DNA of 6,251 nucleotides from Clostridiales bacterium. GTDB lineage: Bacteria > Bacillota > Clostridia > Christensenellales > Aristaeellaceae. Where the stretch lies: assembly GCA_019420065.1 (NCBI GenBank), contig JAHZHX010000007.1, positions 48,018 to 54,268 of the forward strand, written 5' to 3'. The first letter of the stretch is position 1; every line of letters begins with the position of its first letter. The notes under the pieces are model-generated. The model was not told where the DNA came from. It saw only the letters and a program-made list of their open reading frames with translations, and searched no databases. Below are positions 1 to 4,733 of the stretch, one piece after another. The position numbers and the translations under genes were made by a program.

Positions 1-1
1 G

Positions 2-367
2 GTGCTGAATCTGCTCAACGACTTGAAGCAAAAACGCGGGTTGACCTATCTGTTCATTGCGCATGATTTGTCGGTGGTGCGTTTCATCTCCGATCGCATT
101 GCCGTCATCCATAAGGGCCGCATCGTAGAGCTGGCGGAGGCGGAAGAACTGTTCCGGCATCCGCTGCATCCCTACACGCAGGCGCTGCTTTCCGCCGTTC
201 CCAATCCAAACCCGTATCTGGAACGCACCAAGAAGCTGCTGGTGTATGACCCGTCGATCCATGATTACAGCGTGGATCAGCCGGTATGGTGCGAGATCAT
301 CCCCGGCCATTATGTATATGGCAATGAACGGGAGCTGGACGGCTACCGCGAGCAGCTGGGGCTGTAA
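2..367 (+). CDS. Oligopeptide/dipeptide ABC transporter ATP-binding protein (OppF/DppF type), C-terminal fragment
   Basis: Only the last 121 codons are present; the start, Walker A, signature and Walker B lie left of the window, and the first in-frame GTG is internal. The visible part has the switch histidine of the H-loop (FIAHDLS, about residue 21), then the strand and helix ending in the usual IHKGRIVE turn. A C-terminal oligopeptide-transporter extension follows (HPLHPYTQALLSAVP), which marks the Opp/Dpp ATPase subfamily. The tail (GHYVYGNERE...) is the extension common in firmicute OppF/DppF proteins. In this family the protein is one of two cytoplasmic ATPases powering peptide uptake through a two-permease channel, with a lipoprotein binding partner. 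It is probably the last gene of its operon, since a terminator begins 13 nt after its stop. OppF, DppF and AppF cannot be separated from this piece. Confidence 0.93.
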   Translation: MLNLLNDLKQKRGLTYLFIAHDLSVVRFISDRIAVIHKGRIVELAEAEELFRHPLHPYTQALLSAVPNPNPYLERTKKLLVYDPSIHDYSVDQPVWCEIIPGHYVYGNERELDGYREQLGL

Positions 368-379
368 AAAACAATCAAA

Positions 380-414
380 AAGCGCTTCCTGACGTGCTGC
401 GTCGGGAGGCGCTT
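380..414. terminator. Bidirectional intrinsic terminator between convergent genes
   Basis: There is a 15-bp stem (380-394 with 400-414, two G-T wobbles) and a 5-nt loop. It lies between the stop of the ABC ATPase (367) and the stop of the leftward membrane-protein gene (419). Read leftward, the stem is followed by TTTTGATTGTTTTTT, a good U-rich tail, so it should terminate the sigma-factor operon efficiently. Read rightward, the tail is only GCGTTTATT, so termination of the ABC gene is weaker but plausible. Confidence 0.85.
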
Positions 415-418
415 GCGT

Positions 419-2032
419 TTATTGCTGAAGAAAATCAATGATCGTCCTTATGCCTTCGTCCGTTGTGCTGAGCTGTTCCAAGGTCATGATTTCGCCTGTA
501 TACGCGCTGATGGTGACAAAACGGGTGGCCGTTGCGATCCTCCATTCGGGCTTTTCCGGCTTTGTTGTGCAGTAGAACACATAAACATCGTTGGCAGACA
601 GCCGGTCGCCAAATCGCTTTTCAATGGCGGTCAGGGCGACTGATACCGCCGCGTCCTGAGAAATGGCCTTGTCATCGGGAAGGCCGCTTGCGTTGCGGGT
701 CCATTCCCAGATGGCGTTTCCCTTGCCATGAAAATAGGGATGACTTTTTTCATACGCGTCTGCAATGGGCCTCCAAGTCTCATAGAAAGCGGCCTTTTCC
801 GCAAGCGTCCAGTTGTAATAATAATTTCCGGCAGTATTGAAAAAATCCTCGGTCATGCCCAGCTCGCTGCAGCGCTTCTTCCACATGTCGTCAAGCGATA
901 AATCGTTGGATCTCCGTTTGACCGCATCGAACAGTTTGCCCGCGGGCTCCACGTCAATGAGACTGCCGTCATATCCTAAAAGAACGTTCCATTTGACTTC
1001 GCCCTGGCAGCTCCAGGAGATCAGCCATACCGGTTCATCGCCAAAACAATACAAATCAGAATAAACAAACTTTGCGGCAGCGTCCATTGCCGCTACGCTT
1101 TCATAAGGAACATTCATGATTTCTGTAAGAGCGTCGCTGGCGTTATGAAGGGCTGTTTCGATATCGGCGTCATAACTGCTTGGCGTTGCCTCCATCGTAC
1201 CCTCCCAAATATCGATATTCCAAGCATAGAATGCTGTTTGCGGCCCGCTAATTCCAAGCATTTCTCCATTTCTGGTCATATAGATGCGGTAGGCGTACCC
1301 ATAGCCAAAGTCTACCTCCCAAAATGGTTCATCCAAAGGAGCTCCTACGGTATTGGATTCCGACACAGAAAAAATCGCGTCGATAACCAAGTCATCCAGC
1401 GATTCTTCCGACACGCTGAACATGCTCAATACGGCTTGCTTTGCCTGGCGGACAGCTTCTTCGCGCGTTAGATCTTCTTCGCCGGGAACCATATACCTGG
1501 GCCAGTCTGTCCCCTGCTTGTTATACTTTTGAAGAATAGTGGTATAAAGCGCGCGCTGCGCGTCGGTCCATTGCTCAATCGGACCCAGCTCGCGCGTCAT
1601 GGCATTATATGTGTCGATAAAAAGCATGCCGGTAAAATGCATTGCCAGCACTTCTTCGGCTGCTGCGTTTCTATTCGCAGCATCTTTCCAGAGCGCGGAT
1701 TCCTCGACGCTCAGAACGCCGCTTTTGTCCATGAGATCGACCAGCTCCGTCTTAGCGCTGGCCGGCCAGGACTCATATTCGCCATAGGTATTCTCCAGCG
1801 CGGCAAAGCCGCCGAAATAATTATCAAGGCTGATGGCCAGCGCGGCTGCAAAAATCAGCAGCAAAACAATGGCGACTGCCAAGCCAAATGGTATTTTTTT
1901 CTTCATAACAGTATTCTCCTTTTTGTTAGCGGCGCTGAGCACGCGCTGTACTCTGTGGGGATCGGCATGCAGAGCCGCGCAATGGCGGTCGATTCCTGTG
2001 TGAATCTGGTTCCGCAGCATATCAGGGTTCAT
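419..2032 (-). CDS. Single-pass membrane protein with PepSY-like repeats, probable partner (anti-sigma-like) of the adjacent ECF sigma factor
   Basis: The 537-residue protein has a short cytoplasmic N-terminus (about 1-42, ending RVLSAANKKENTV). One strong transmembrane helix follows (about 47-70, FGLAVAIVLLLIFAAALAIS), then about 465 residues expected outside. The outer part has three PepSY-like segments, at about 189-262, 288-363 and 456-515. Each is a helix with alternating A/I/V followed by a strand pair of the form FWEVDFGYGYAYRIY, then a T/DG-E/S-turn (YTGEIM, YDGSLI, RNGEML). Tryptophan-containing helical linkers (EQWTDAQRALY, NWTLAEKAAFY) precede two of them. The start at 2032 is chosen because AGGAG lies 7 nt upstream; an ATG at 2038 would leave only 1 nt. 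The gene overlaps the sigma gene by 11 nt (ATGAACCCTGA), implying translational coupling. PepSY folds are linked to protease inhibition or envelope functions; the anti-sigma role is inferred from context and topology. No known anti-sigma zinc motif is seen. Confidence 0.8.
   Translation of the reverse strand: MNPDMLRNQIHTGIDRHCAALHADPHRVQRVLSAANKKENTVMKKKIPFGLAVAIVLLLIFAAALAISLDNYFGGFAALENTYGEYESWPASAKTELVDLMDKSGVLSVEESALWKDAANRNAAAEEVLAMHFTGMLFIDTYNAMTRELGPIEQWTDAQRALYTTILQKYNKQGTDWPRYMVPGEEDLTREEAVRQAKQAVLSMFSVSEESLDDLVIDAIFSVSESNTVGAPLDEPFWEVDFGYGYAYRIYMTRNGEMLGISGPQTAFYAWNIDIWEGTMEATPSSYDADIETALHNASDALTEIMNVPYESVAAMDAAAKFVYSDLYCFGDEPVWLISWSCQGEVKWNVLLGYDGSLIDVEPAGKLFDAVKRRSNDLSLDDMWKKRCSELGMTEDFFNTAGNYYYNWTLAEKAAFYETWRPIADAYEKSHPYFHGKGNAIWEWTRNASGLPDDKAISQDAAVSVALTAIEKRFGDRLSANDVYVFYCTTKPEKPEWRIATATRFVTISAYTGEIMTLEQLSTTDEGIRTIIDFLQQ
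1906..1924 (-). promoter_or_regulatory. Internal Shine-Dalgarno and possible second start inside the membrane-protein gene
   Basis: Read leftward, AAAAAGGAG (1924-1916) is followed after 9 nt by an in-frame ATG at 1906. Initiation there would give a product starting MKKKIPFGLAVAIVLL, a basic N-terminus followed directly by the transmembrane helix. That resembles a signal anchor without the 42-residue cytoplasmic segment. The AAGGAG also encodes Lys-Glu, so it may be chance. Confidence 0.35.
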
Positions 2033-2546
2033 ACGCATACTCCTTTCCCAGCATTCTTTTTAATTTGCCGCATGCGCGGCGGAGGCGTTTGCTTACGGTG
2101 GAGATGGCGATATCCAGCGCATCCGCTATTTCACGCAGGTTCATGTCCTGGTAGTAATACAGCAGGATCACTTCCTTGTCCTTGAAAGGCAGACAAAGAA
2201 TCGCCCGCGCCAGATCGTCCGCGGCATGAAATCCCGTTTCCGCCGCGGGTTCCGGCAGTATTTCGATGGGTACGCTGCGATCCACAAACCGCGACCATGC
2301 GCTCCGCTTCATATCCCGGCAGGTGTTGATCGCAATCCGCATCAGCCAGGCTTTGTCGCTGCATTCTCCGCGGAAGGCAGGCAGCGCCTTGTACGCTTTC
2401 AGAAAGGTTTCCTGCGTGGCGTCTTCAGCCAACGCCCTGTCGTGCAGATACATGTAGCACGTGCGCAGCAGGGGAACCTCGTATTGCGCGACCATGCGCG
2501 CAAGCATGTCTTCAGGGGAGACGTCAGGGCCCTTAACAACTTCCAT
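2022..2546 (-). CDS. RNA polymerase sigma factor, ECF subfamily (sigma-70 family)
   Basis: The 174-residue length is normal for ECF sigma factors. Region 2 covers about 17-82 and includes the core-binding/-10 segment DATQETFLKAYKALPAFRG (42-60) and the helix WLMRIAINTCRDMKR. After a linker of about 30 residues, region 4 covers about 112-166, with the -35-reading helix-turn-helix IADALDIAISTVSKRLRRA (140-158). No sigma region 1.1 or 3 is present. The ATG at 2546 is preceded by GAAAGGAGGG with 8-nt spacing. It heads a two-gene leftward operon with the PepSY-like membrane protein, overlapping it by 11 nt. This layout is typical of an ECF factor held inactive by a membrane-bound partner and released by an envelope signal. 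The ECF group and the signal cannot be assigned. A candidate self-recognised promoter lies at 2572-2598. Confidence 0.95.
   Translation of the reverse strand: MEVVKGPDVSPEDMLARMVAQYEVPLLRTCYMYLHDRALAEDATQETFLKAYKALPAFRGECSDKAWLMRIAINTCRDMKRSAWSRFVDRSVPIEILPEPAAETGFHAADDLARAILCLPFKDKEVILLYYYQDMNLREIADALDIAISTVSKRLRRACGKLKRMLGKEYAYEP
2032..2046 (-). promoter_or_regulatory. Ribosome binding site deciding the start of the membrane-protein gene
   Basis: AAAGGAG (2046-2040) lies inside the 3' end of the sigma gene. The spacing is 7 nt to the ATG at 2032 and 1 nt to the ATG at 2038, so 2032 is the better start. Confidence 0.7.
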
Positions 2547-2571
2547 GGCTGCTGCCCTCCTTTCACTTATA

Positions 2572-2598
2572 TAGACGAACCCTTTATGGATTTTTTCA
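2572..2598 (-). promoter_or_regulatory. Candidate ECF-type (autoregulatory) promoter of the sigma operon
   Basis: Read leftward, a TGAAAA -35 element (2598-2593) is followed after 15 nt by CGTCTA (2577-2572). Bacillus extracytoplasmic sigma factors read TGAAAC-N16-CGTC-like sites, so this fits closely, with one base missing from the spacer if all of TGAAAA is counted. The predicted transcript would start about 20 nt before the ATG, just ahead of the ribosome binding site. No convincing sigma-A promoter was seen in its place. Confidence 0.55.
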
Positions 2599-2626
2599 CT
2601 GTTTTTTTGTTTTTGGGCAAATAAAT

Positions 2627-2691
2627 AGCGGCGTATCCAAAGCGCGGTGACAGGCGTTCAGAAGCCTGTGCGTGCAGCTTTGGCCGCCGCT
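2627..2691 (-). terminator. Long interrupted hairpin after the Nudix gene, probable terminator
   Basis: A 65-nt imperfect palindrome has three paired blocks: 2627-2633 with 2685-2691, 2637-2643 with 2677-2683, and 2650-2655 with 2664-2669. These surround an 8-nt loop. It starts 51 nt downstream of the Nudix stop, and its leftward tail is ATTTATTTG, only moderately U-rich. The rightward side has GTTTTT, but no rightward gene precedes it. It probably ends the Nudix transcript and insulates the sigma promoter just beyond; the length and internal loops are unusual for a simple terminator. Confidence 0.5.
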
Positions 2692-2741
2692 GTTTTTAAG
2701 ATCAGGTATACTGGCAAACGATTGACGGAAAAAACGGGATT

Positions 2742-3188
2742 TTATCTGGCTTCCGGTAATTGCCCGGCTGCCGCGATGAGCAGGGGCGTGACGTGCGGAT
2801 AGGTGAGCGCTTGAGGCAGCGCGTCAAACAGGCGGGTCTCTTTCATTTCGCTTTCAGGCATAACGCCGAGAGAATGCACTACCGCCAGATAAACAACGCC
2901 GTTGGAGGAAGAACGCGAGTCATAGCCGTAATAATCGCAAACCGGATAAAGCGCGGCGTCCCGGATGCCGCTCTCTTCATAGAGCTCGCGCTGCGCCGCT
3001 TGCAGCGGGGTTTCGCCCGGCTCGATATGGCCGCCCTGCGTTTCCCAGGTGTCGCGCTTTTTATGGCGGCTAAGCAGCCATTTGCCCTGATACAAGGAGC
3101 AGACAACAACATATTTGTAGGGCGAAAGCGTTGCAAGCGGATGGATGCGGCATTGCAGCTCTTGACGCAGGGAAAGCGGTTTTTCCAT
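2742..3188 (-). CDS. Nudix hydrolase
   Basis: The 148-residue protein contains a complete Nudix box at 53-75. It has G53, then E59 after five residues, and RE at 67-68 seven residues later, followed by LYEESGI. The Mg2+-binding REUXEE glutamates (68, 71, 72) are all present. The upstream strand pair (YKYVVVCSLYQGKWLLSRH) and the WET.GGHIEPGE entry to the box are typical of small cytoplasmic Nudix enzymes that hydrolyse nucleoside-diphosphate-linked substrates. The substrate cannot be told from sequence; an NTP-sanitising role is only one option. The ATG at 3188 is preceded by AAAGGAG with 7-nt spacing. The gene is transcribed from its own promoter (3224-3251), not from the SIMPL gene upstream, which has its own terminator. 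The length is normal and no residue of the motif is missing. Confidence 0.92.
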   Translation of the reverse strand: MEKPLSLRQELQCRIHPLATLSPYKYVVVCSLYQGKWLLSRHKKRDTWETQGGHIEPGETPLQAAQRELYEESGIRDAALYPVCDYYGYDSRSSSNGVVYLAVVHSLGVMPESEMKETRLFDALPQALTYPHVTPLLIAAAGQLPEAR

Positions 3189-3223
3189 GACGAAGCTCCT
3201 TTGTATTGTGATAGAGCATCCAT

Positions 3224-3251
3224 ATTATAGCACACTGCATGAAAAAATCAA
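3224..3251 (-). promoter_or_regulatory. Sigma-A promoter of the Nudix gene (extended -10)
   Basis: Read leftward, TTGATT (3251-3246) is followed after 16 nt by TATAAT (3229-3224). The TG of an extended -10 (TGCTATAAT) lies just before it. The -35 matches consensus at four of six bases, and the -10 is perfect. The -35 lies within the U-rich tail of the SIMPL terminator. Confidence 0.75.
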
Positions 3252-3293
3252 TGAAAATTCCCCCTCCCGAAGAAGCGTTCGGGAAGGGGGAAT
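3242..3293 (-). terminator. Intrinsic terminator of the SIMPL gene
   Basis: Stem 3257-3271 pairs with 3278-3293 through one bulged A (3284), closing a 6-nt loop. It begins 8 nt after the SIMPL stop. Read leftward it is followed by TTTCATTGATTTTTTC. Read rightward there is no T-run, so it acts on the minus strand only. Confidence 0.88.
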
Positions 3294-3300
3294 ACGGAGA

Positions 3301-3996
3301 TCACTTGAGCGAGAAGACTACGCTGACGGTCGCATTGACCGTAACGTCGCCGGAAACAATGGCGGCGCCTTTGGAGGCTTCGGCAACCATGTCGTAGGAG
3401 TTCCGGATGCCGTAGAAGCCGCCATAGCTGTTGGCCGCGTCGAGCTGGAGCACCTCGCCCAACTCCAGGCCGGCGGCCTGTGCCAGGATCTGCGCTTTGG
3501 CTGTCGCGTCCTCATACGCGCGGGTCAGTGCCTTCTCATAGGCCTTGTCCGCCTCGCTGCTGGCAAAGCTGAGGCCGTACATCTGATTGGCTCCGGCTTC
3601 GGTGGCAACGTCGATCAGGGCGGCGGTGCTTTCCAAATTGCGGATGGTAACATTCAGCATGTTGTTGACGGTATACTGCACCTTTTCCGCGCCGGTGCTG
3701 TAATCCGTAGAAGAATAGACGGAAAAGTCCGAGGTGATGACGTCCTCCTTGGCAACGCCCTGCTTAAGGATGGCGTCAATGACCTGCTGCATGATGGCGC
3801 TGTTTTGCGCCTGGGCTTCTCCAACGCTGTCGCATACGGTGTTCACGCCGATGCGCAGCGTAGCCATGTCGGCGGCCAGCGATACGGTTGCCGTTCCGGT
3901 GATGGCGAGCGTGCGATCGGCAGCGTCTGCCATGGCGGGCAGAGCCAGCATCAGGATAATCAGGACGCAGACAAAGAGTTTTCCCATTTTTTTCAT
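3301..3996 (-). CDS. Exported SIMPL-domain (DUF541, YggE-like) protein
   Basis: The 231-residue protein starts with a signal peptide: KK at 2-3, a hydrophobic core LFVCVLIILMLALP, and a likely cleavage after ADA at about 25. The mature part opens with the family's first strand (RTLAITGTATVSLAADMATLRIGV) and runs as one SIMPL domain to the C-terminus. It includes the central NNMLNVTIRNLE strand, the helix with KAQILAQAAGLELGEVLQL, and the final VTVNATVSVVFSLK strand. The length matches other YggE/BP26-like proteins. These are exported oligomers of unclear biochemical role; YggE has been tied to oxidative stress tolerance. The ATG at 3996 has AAGGAGG 10 nt upstream; the Met at residue 4 would be too far away. 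The gene is monocistronic, with its own terminator and a candidate ECF promoter. Divergence from the Spo0A-like gene leaves 97 bp shared between them. Confidence 0.92.
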   Translation of the reverse strand: MKKMGKLFVCVLIILMLALPAMADAADRTLAITGTATVSLAADMATLRIGVNTVCDSVGEAQAQNSAIMQQVIDAILKQGVAKEDVITSDFSVYSSTDYSTGAEKVQYTVNNMLNVTIRNLESTAALIDVATEAGANQMYGLSFASSEADKAYEKALTRAYEDATAKAQILAQAAGLELGEVLQLDAANSYGGFYGIRNSYDMVAEASKGAAIVSGDVTVNATVSVVFSLK

Positions 3997-4003
3997 ATTT
4001 TTT

Positions 4004-4033
4004 TTGCCTCCTTTTTAATGGGTTCGTTATTAT
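4004..4033 (+). promoter_or_regulatory. Weak candidate sigma-A promoter for the Spo0A-like gene
   Basis: TTGCCT (4004-4009) is followed after 18 nt by TATTAT (4028-4033), with matches of four and five of six bases to consensus. It overlaps the leader and ribosome binding site of the divergent SIMPL gene. If used, the transcript would start about 55 nt before the ATG at 4094. No clear Spo0A box (TGTCGAA) was seen in the intergenic region. Confidence 0.25.
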
Positions 4034-4034
4034 G

Positions 4035-4059
4035 GACGAGGAAGGGAGCGATTTGTTCC
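4035..4059 (-). promoter_or_regulatory. Candidate ECF-type promoter of the SIMPL gene
   Basis: Read leftward, GGAAC (4059-4055) is followed after exactly 16 nt by CGTC (4038-4035), then CATAATAA. GGAAC is the classical ECF -35 core, and CGTC is a common ECF -10. The predicted start lies about 30 nt before the ATG, ahead of the ribosome binding site. The -10 flank (CGTCCATA) resembles the one before the sigma gene (CGTCTATA). Confidence 0.5.
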
Positions 4060-4093
4060 CGCCCAGAAAAATTTTTATTACGGAGGCAAAAAG

Positions 4094-4417
4094 ATGATTA
4101 CAGAGCGTATTCAAGCGGAACTGCATGCGTTGGGTATTACGCCGTGCTATCGCGGCTATGAGCAATTGGCATGCGCGGTTGAACTGGCGGTATCCAATGA
4201 GGCTGATCTGAAGGACATTACCAAAAGAATCTACTGGGTGGTTGCAGAGAAATGCGGCTGCAAGCGCTCCTGCGTGGAACGTAATATCCGTACCGTGATA
4301 TTTGTGGCGTGGCACTGCAACCGGGCGCGGCTGCGCATGCTGGCCAGATATCCGCTGAACGCGCCGCCTACTGCTTCGAAGATGATTGCCATACTGGTAA
4401 AGCAGGTGAAAGAATGA
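4094..4417 (+). CDS. Stand-alone Spo0A C-terminal-like DNA-binding protein
   Basis: The 107-residue protein aligns along its whole length with the C-terminal DNA-binding domain of Spo0A. It has the first helix and GI.P...GY..L..A (ELHALGITPCYRGYEQLACAV), then DITKRIYWVVAEK. The recognition-helix region follows (VERNIRTVIFVAW, 61-73), with ER and R kept at the family's DNA-reading positions. The end, NAPPTASKMIAILVKQVKE, matches the usual PTNSEFIA..A..L. A full Spo0A also carries an N-terminal receiver domain, absent here; the ATG at 4094 has CGGAGG with 7-nt spacing, so this is not an ORF truncated by a misplaced start. It is therefore probably a DNA-binding regulator not controlled by phosphorylation. 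It has six cysteines (18, 27, 54, 56, 60, 75), four of them around the helix-turn-helix. Targets are unknown; the divergent SIMPL gene is an obvious candidate by position only. Confidence 0.85.
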   Translation: MITERIQAELHALGITPCYRGYEQLACAVELAVSNEADLKDITKRIYWVVAEKCGCKRSCVERNIRTVIFVAWHCNRARLRMLARYPLNAPPTASKMIAILVKQVKE

Positions 4418-4432
4418 TAAATTGATGTAATG

Positions 4433-4463
4433 AAAAAACGCAGAGCTTCGCGCTCTGCGTCAG
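4433..4463 (-). terminator. Left-end hairpin of the element, leftward terminator for leuS read-through
   Basis: A 9-bp stem (4438-4446 with 4452-4460) has loop TTCGC. Read leftward it is followed by TTTTT from the A-run at 4433-4437. A leuS transcript would end here after copying the whole element, since no T-tailed hairpin for that strand lies closer to leuS. Confidence 0.7.
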
Positions 4464-4492
4464 GGCATCAAAAAAGTCTTTTTGATGCCCTG
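4461..4492. other. Stem-loop within the element
   Basis: A perfect 14-bp stem (4461-4474 with 4479-4492) closes a 4-nt loop AGTC. Its upper part is A-T only. It has no T-run after it on either strand, so it is not a terminator itself. Confidence 0.7.
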
Positions 4493-4524
4493 CGATGAAA
4501 TTTCGCTAAAGCGAACTTTCATCG
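4493..4524. other. Stem-loop within the element
   Basis: The stem has 8 bp (4493-4500 with 4517-4524), one T/C mismatch, then 5 bp (4502-4506 with 4511-4515) around loop TAAA. It begins at the very next base after the previous hairpin. Confidence 0.7.
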
Positions 4525-4529
4525 GAAGC

Positions 4530-4571
4530 GTCATTTTCTTGTAATGCTGCGCATTACGGCCAGAAAATGAC
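4530..4571. other. Stem-loop within the element
   Basis: An outer perfect 10-bp stem (4530-4539 with 4562-4571), an asymmetric internal loop (T against GGCC), and an inner 7-bp stem (4541-4547 with 4551-4557) surround the loop TGC. Confidence 0.7.
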
Positions 4572-4574
4572 ATA

Positions 4575-4615
4575 GGAAGCGGCATTCCAGCCGCTCCTCG
4601 CGGCGTACACGCCGC
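4575..4615. other. Two short GC-rich stem-loops within the element
   Basis: The first pairs 4578-4583 with 4590-4595 (loop ATTCCA), extended by two G-C pairs past a bulged A. The second pairs 4600-4605 with 4610-4615 (loop TACA). Both are GGC/GCC-rich and could pair in other ways with each other. Confidence 0.55.
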
Positions 4616-4630
4616 CGCTGCGGATTATAA

Positions 4631-4668
4631 AATGAAGGAGCTGCGCCCCTTCATTGCATCCCGGCAAT
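4631..4668. other. Stem-loop with a competing alternative hairpin
   Basis: AATGAAGG (4631-4638) pairs with 4648-4655 around a 9-nt loop. ATTGC (4653-4657) can instead pair with GCAAT (4664-4668), and the two hairpins share bases 4653-4655. Either could form, but not both in full. Confidence 0.5.
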
Positions 4669-4691
4669 GATGTACCCACTTTGTTGATGGT

Positions 4692-4723
4692 CTGACGCAG
4701 AGCTTCGCGCTCTGCGTTTTTTT
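4692..4723 (+). terminator. Right-end hairpin of the element, rightward intrinsic terminator
   Basis: A 9-bp stem (4695-4703 with 4709-4717), loop TTCGC, runs into seven T (4717-4723). It is a strong terminator for a transcript from the Spo0A-like gene, which would carry the whole element as its 3' untranslated region. It lies 10 nt short of the leuS stop. Confidence 0.85.
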
Positions 4724-4733
4724 GAATCAAGCG

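Larger units (their letters stand above)
4433..4722. repeat. Hairpin-packed intergenic element with 31-bp terminal inverted repeats
   Basis: This stretch has no credible ORF and accounts for nearly all the space between the Spo0A-like gene and leuS. Its left end (4433-4463) and right end (4692-4722) are inverted repeats matching at 26 of 31 positions; only the five loop bases differ. Each end is itself a hairpin with a 9-bp stem and loop TTCGC, so the 23-nt hairpin also appears as an exact direct copy at both ends. Between them are at least five further stem-loops back to back (4461-4492, 4493-4524, 4530-4571, 4575-4615, 4631-4655). A-runs on the outer left and T-runs on the outer right make the ends outward-acting terminators. 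It could be a MITE-like non-autonomous element, a REP/BIME-like repeat or a structured RNA. No clear target-site duplication was found. Confidence 0.65.

Noticed and set aside
2033..2038. An ATG two codons upstream as the start of the membrane-protein gene
   Set aside because: The AGGAG would be only 1 nt away; the ATG at 2032 has 7-nt spacing.
1529..2185. A 218-codon rightward open frame opposite the sigma/membrane-protein junction
   Set aside because: It is an antisense shadow of two real genes with no domain and no ribosome binding site of its own.
2760..3230. A 156-codon rightward open frame opposite the Nudix gene
   Set aside because: It is antisense to a gene with a complete Nudix box and shows no domain of its own.
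3187..4161. A 324-codon rightward open frame opposite the SIMPL gene
   Set aside because: It is antisense to a well-supported exported protein, runs through that gene's terminator, promoter and leader, and overlaps the start of the Spo0A-like gene in another frame. It shows no family signature.
4438..4492. The left-end hairpins as rightward terminators of the Spo0A-like gene
   Set aside because: Neither the first nor the second hairpin is followed by a T-run on the plus strand; the T-run is found only after the right-end hairpin.
4433..4722. CRISPR array, tRNA or known riboswitch in the hairpin-rich block
   Set aside because: There are no regularly spaced identical direct repeats, no tRNA T-loop (GGTTCGAATC) or cloverleaf, and no recognised riboswitch core. 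The only repeated unit is the 23-nt hairpin at the two ends.
4423..4733. Target-site duplication flanking the element (TTGAT on the left, ATCAA on the right)
   Set aside because: The two sequences are inverted, not direct, copies and lie at unequal distances from the repeat ends, so they do not support a transposition footprint.
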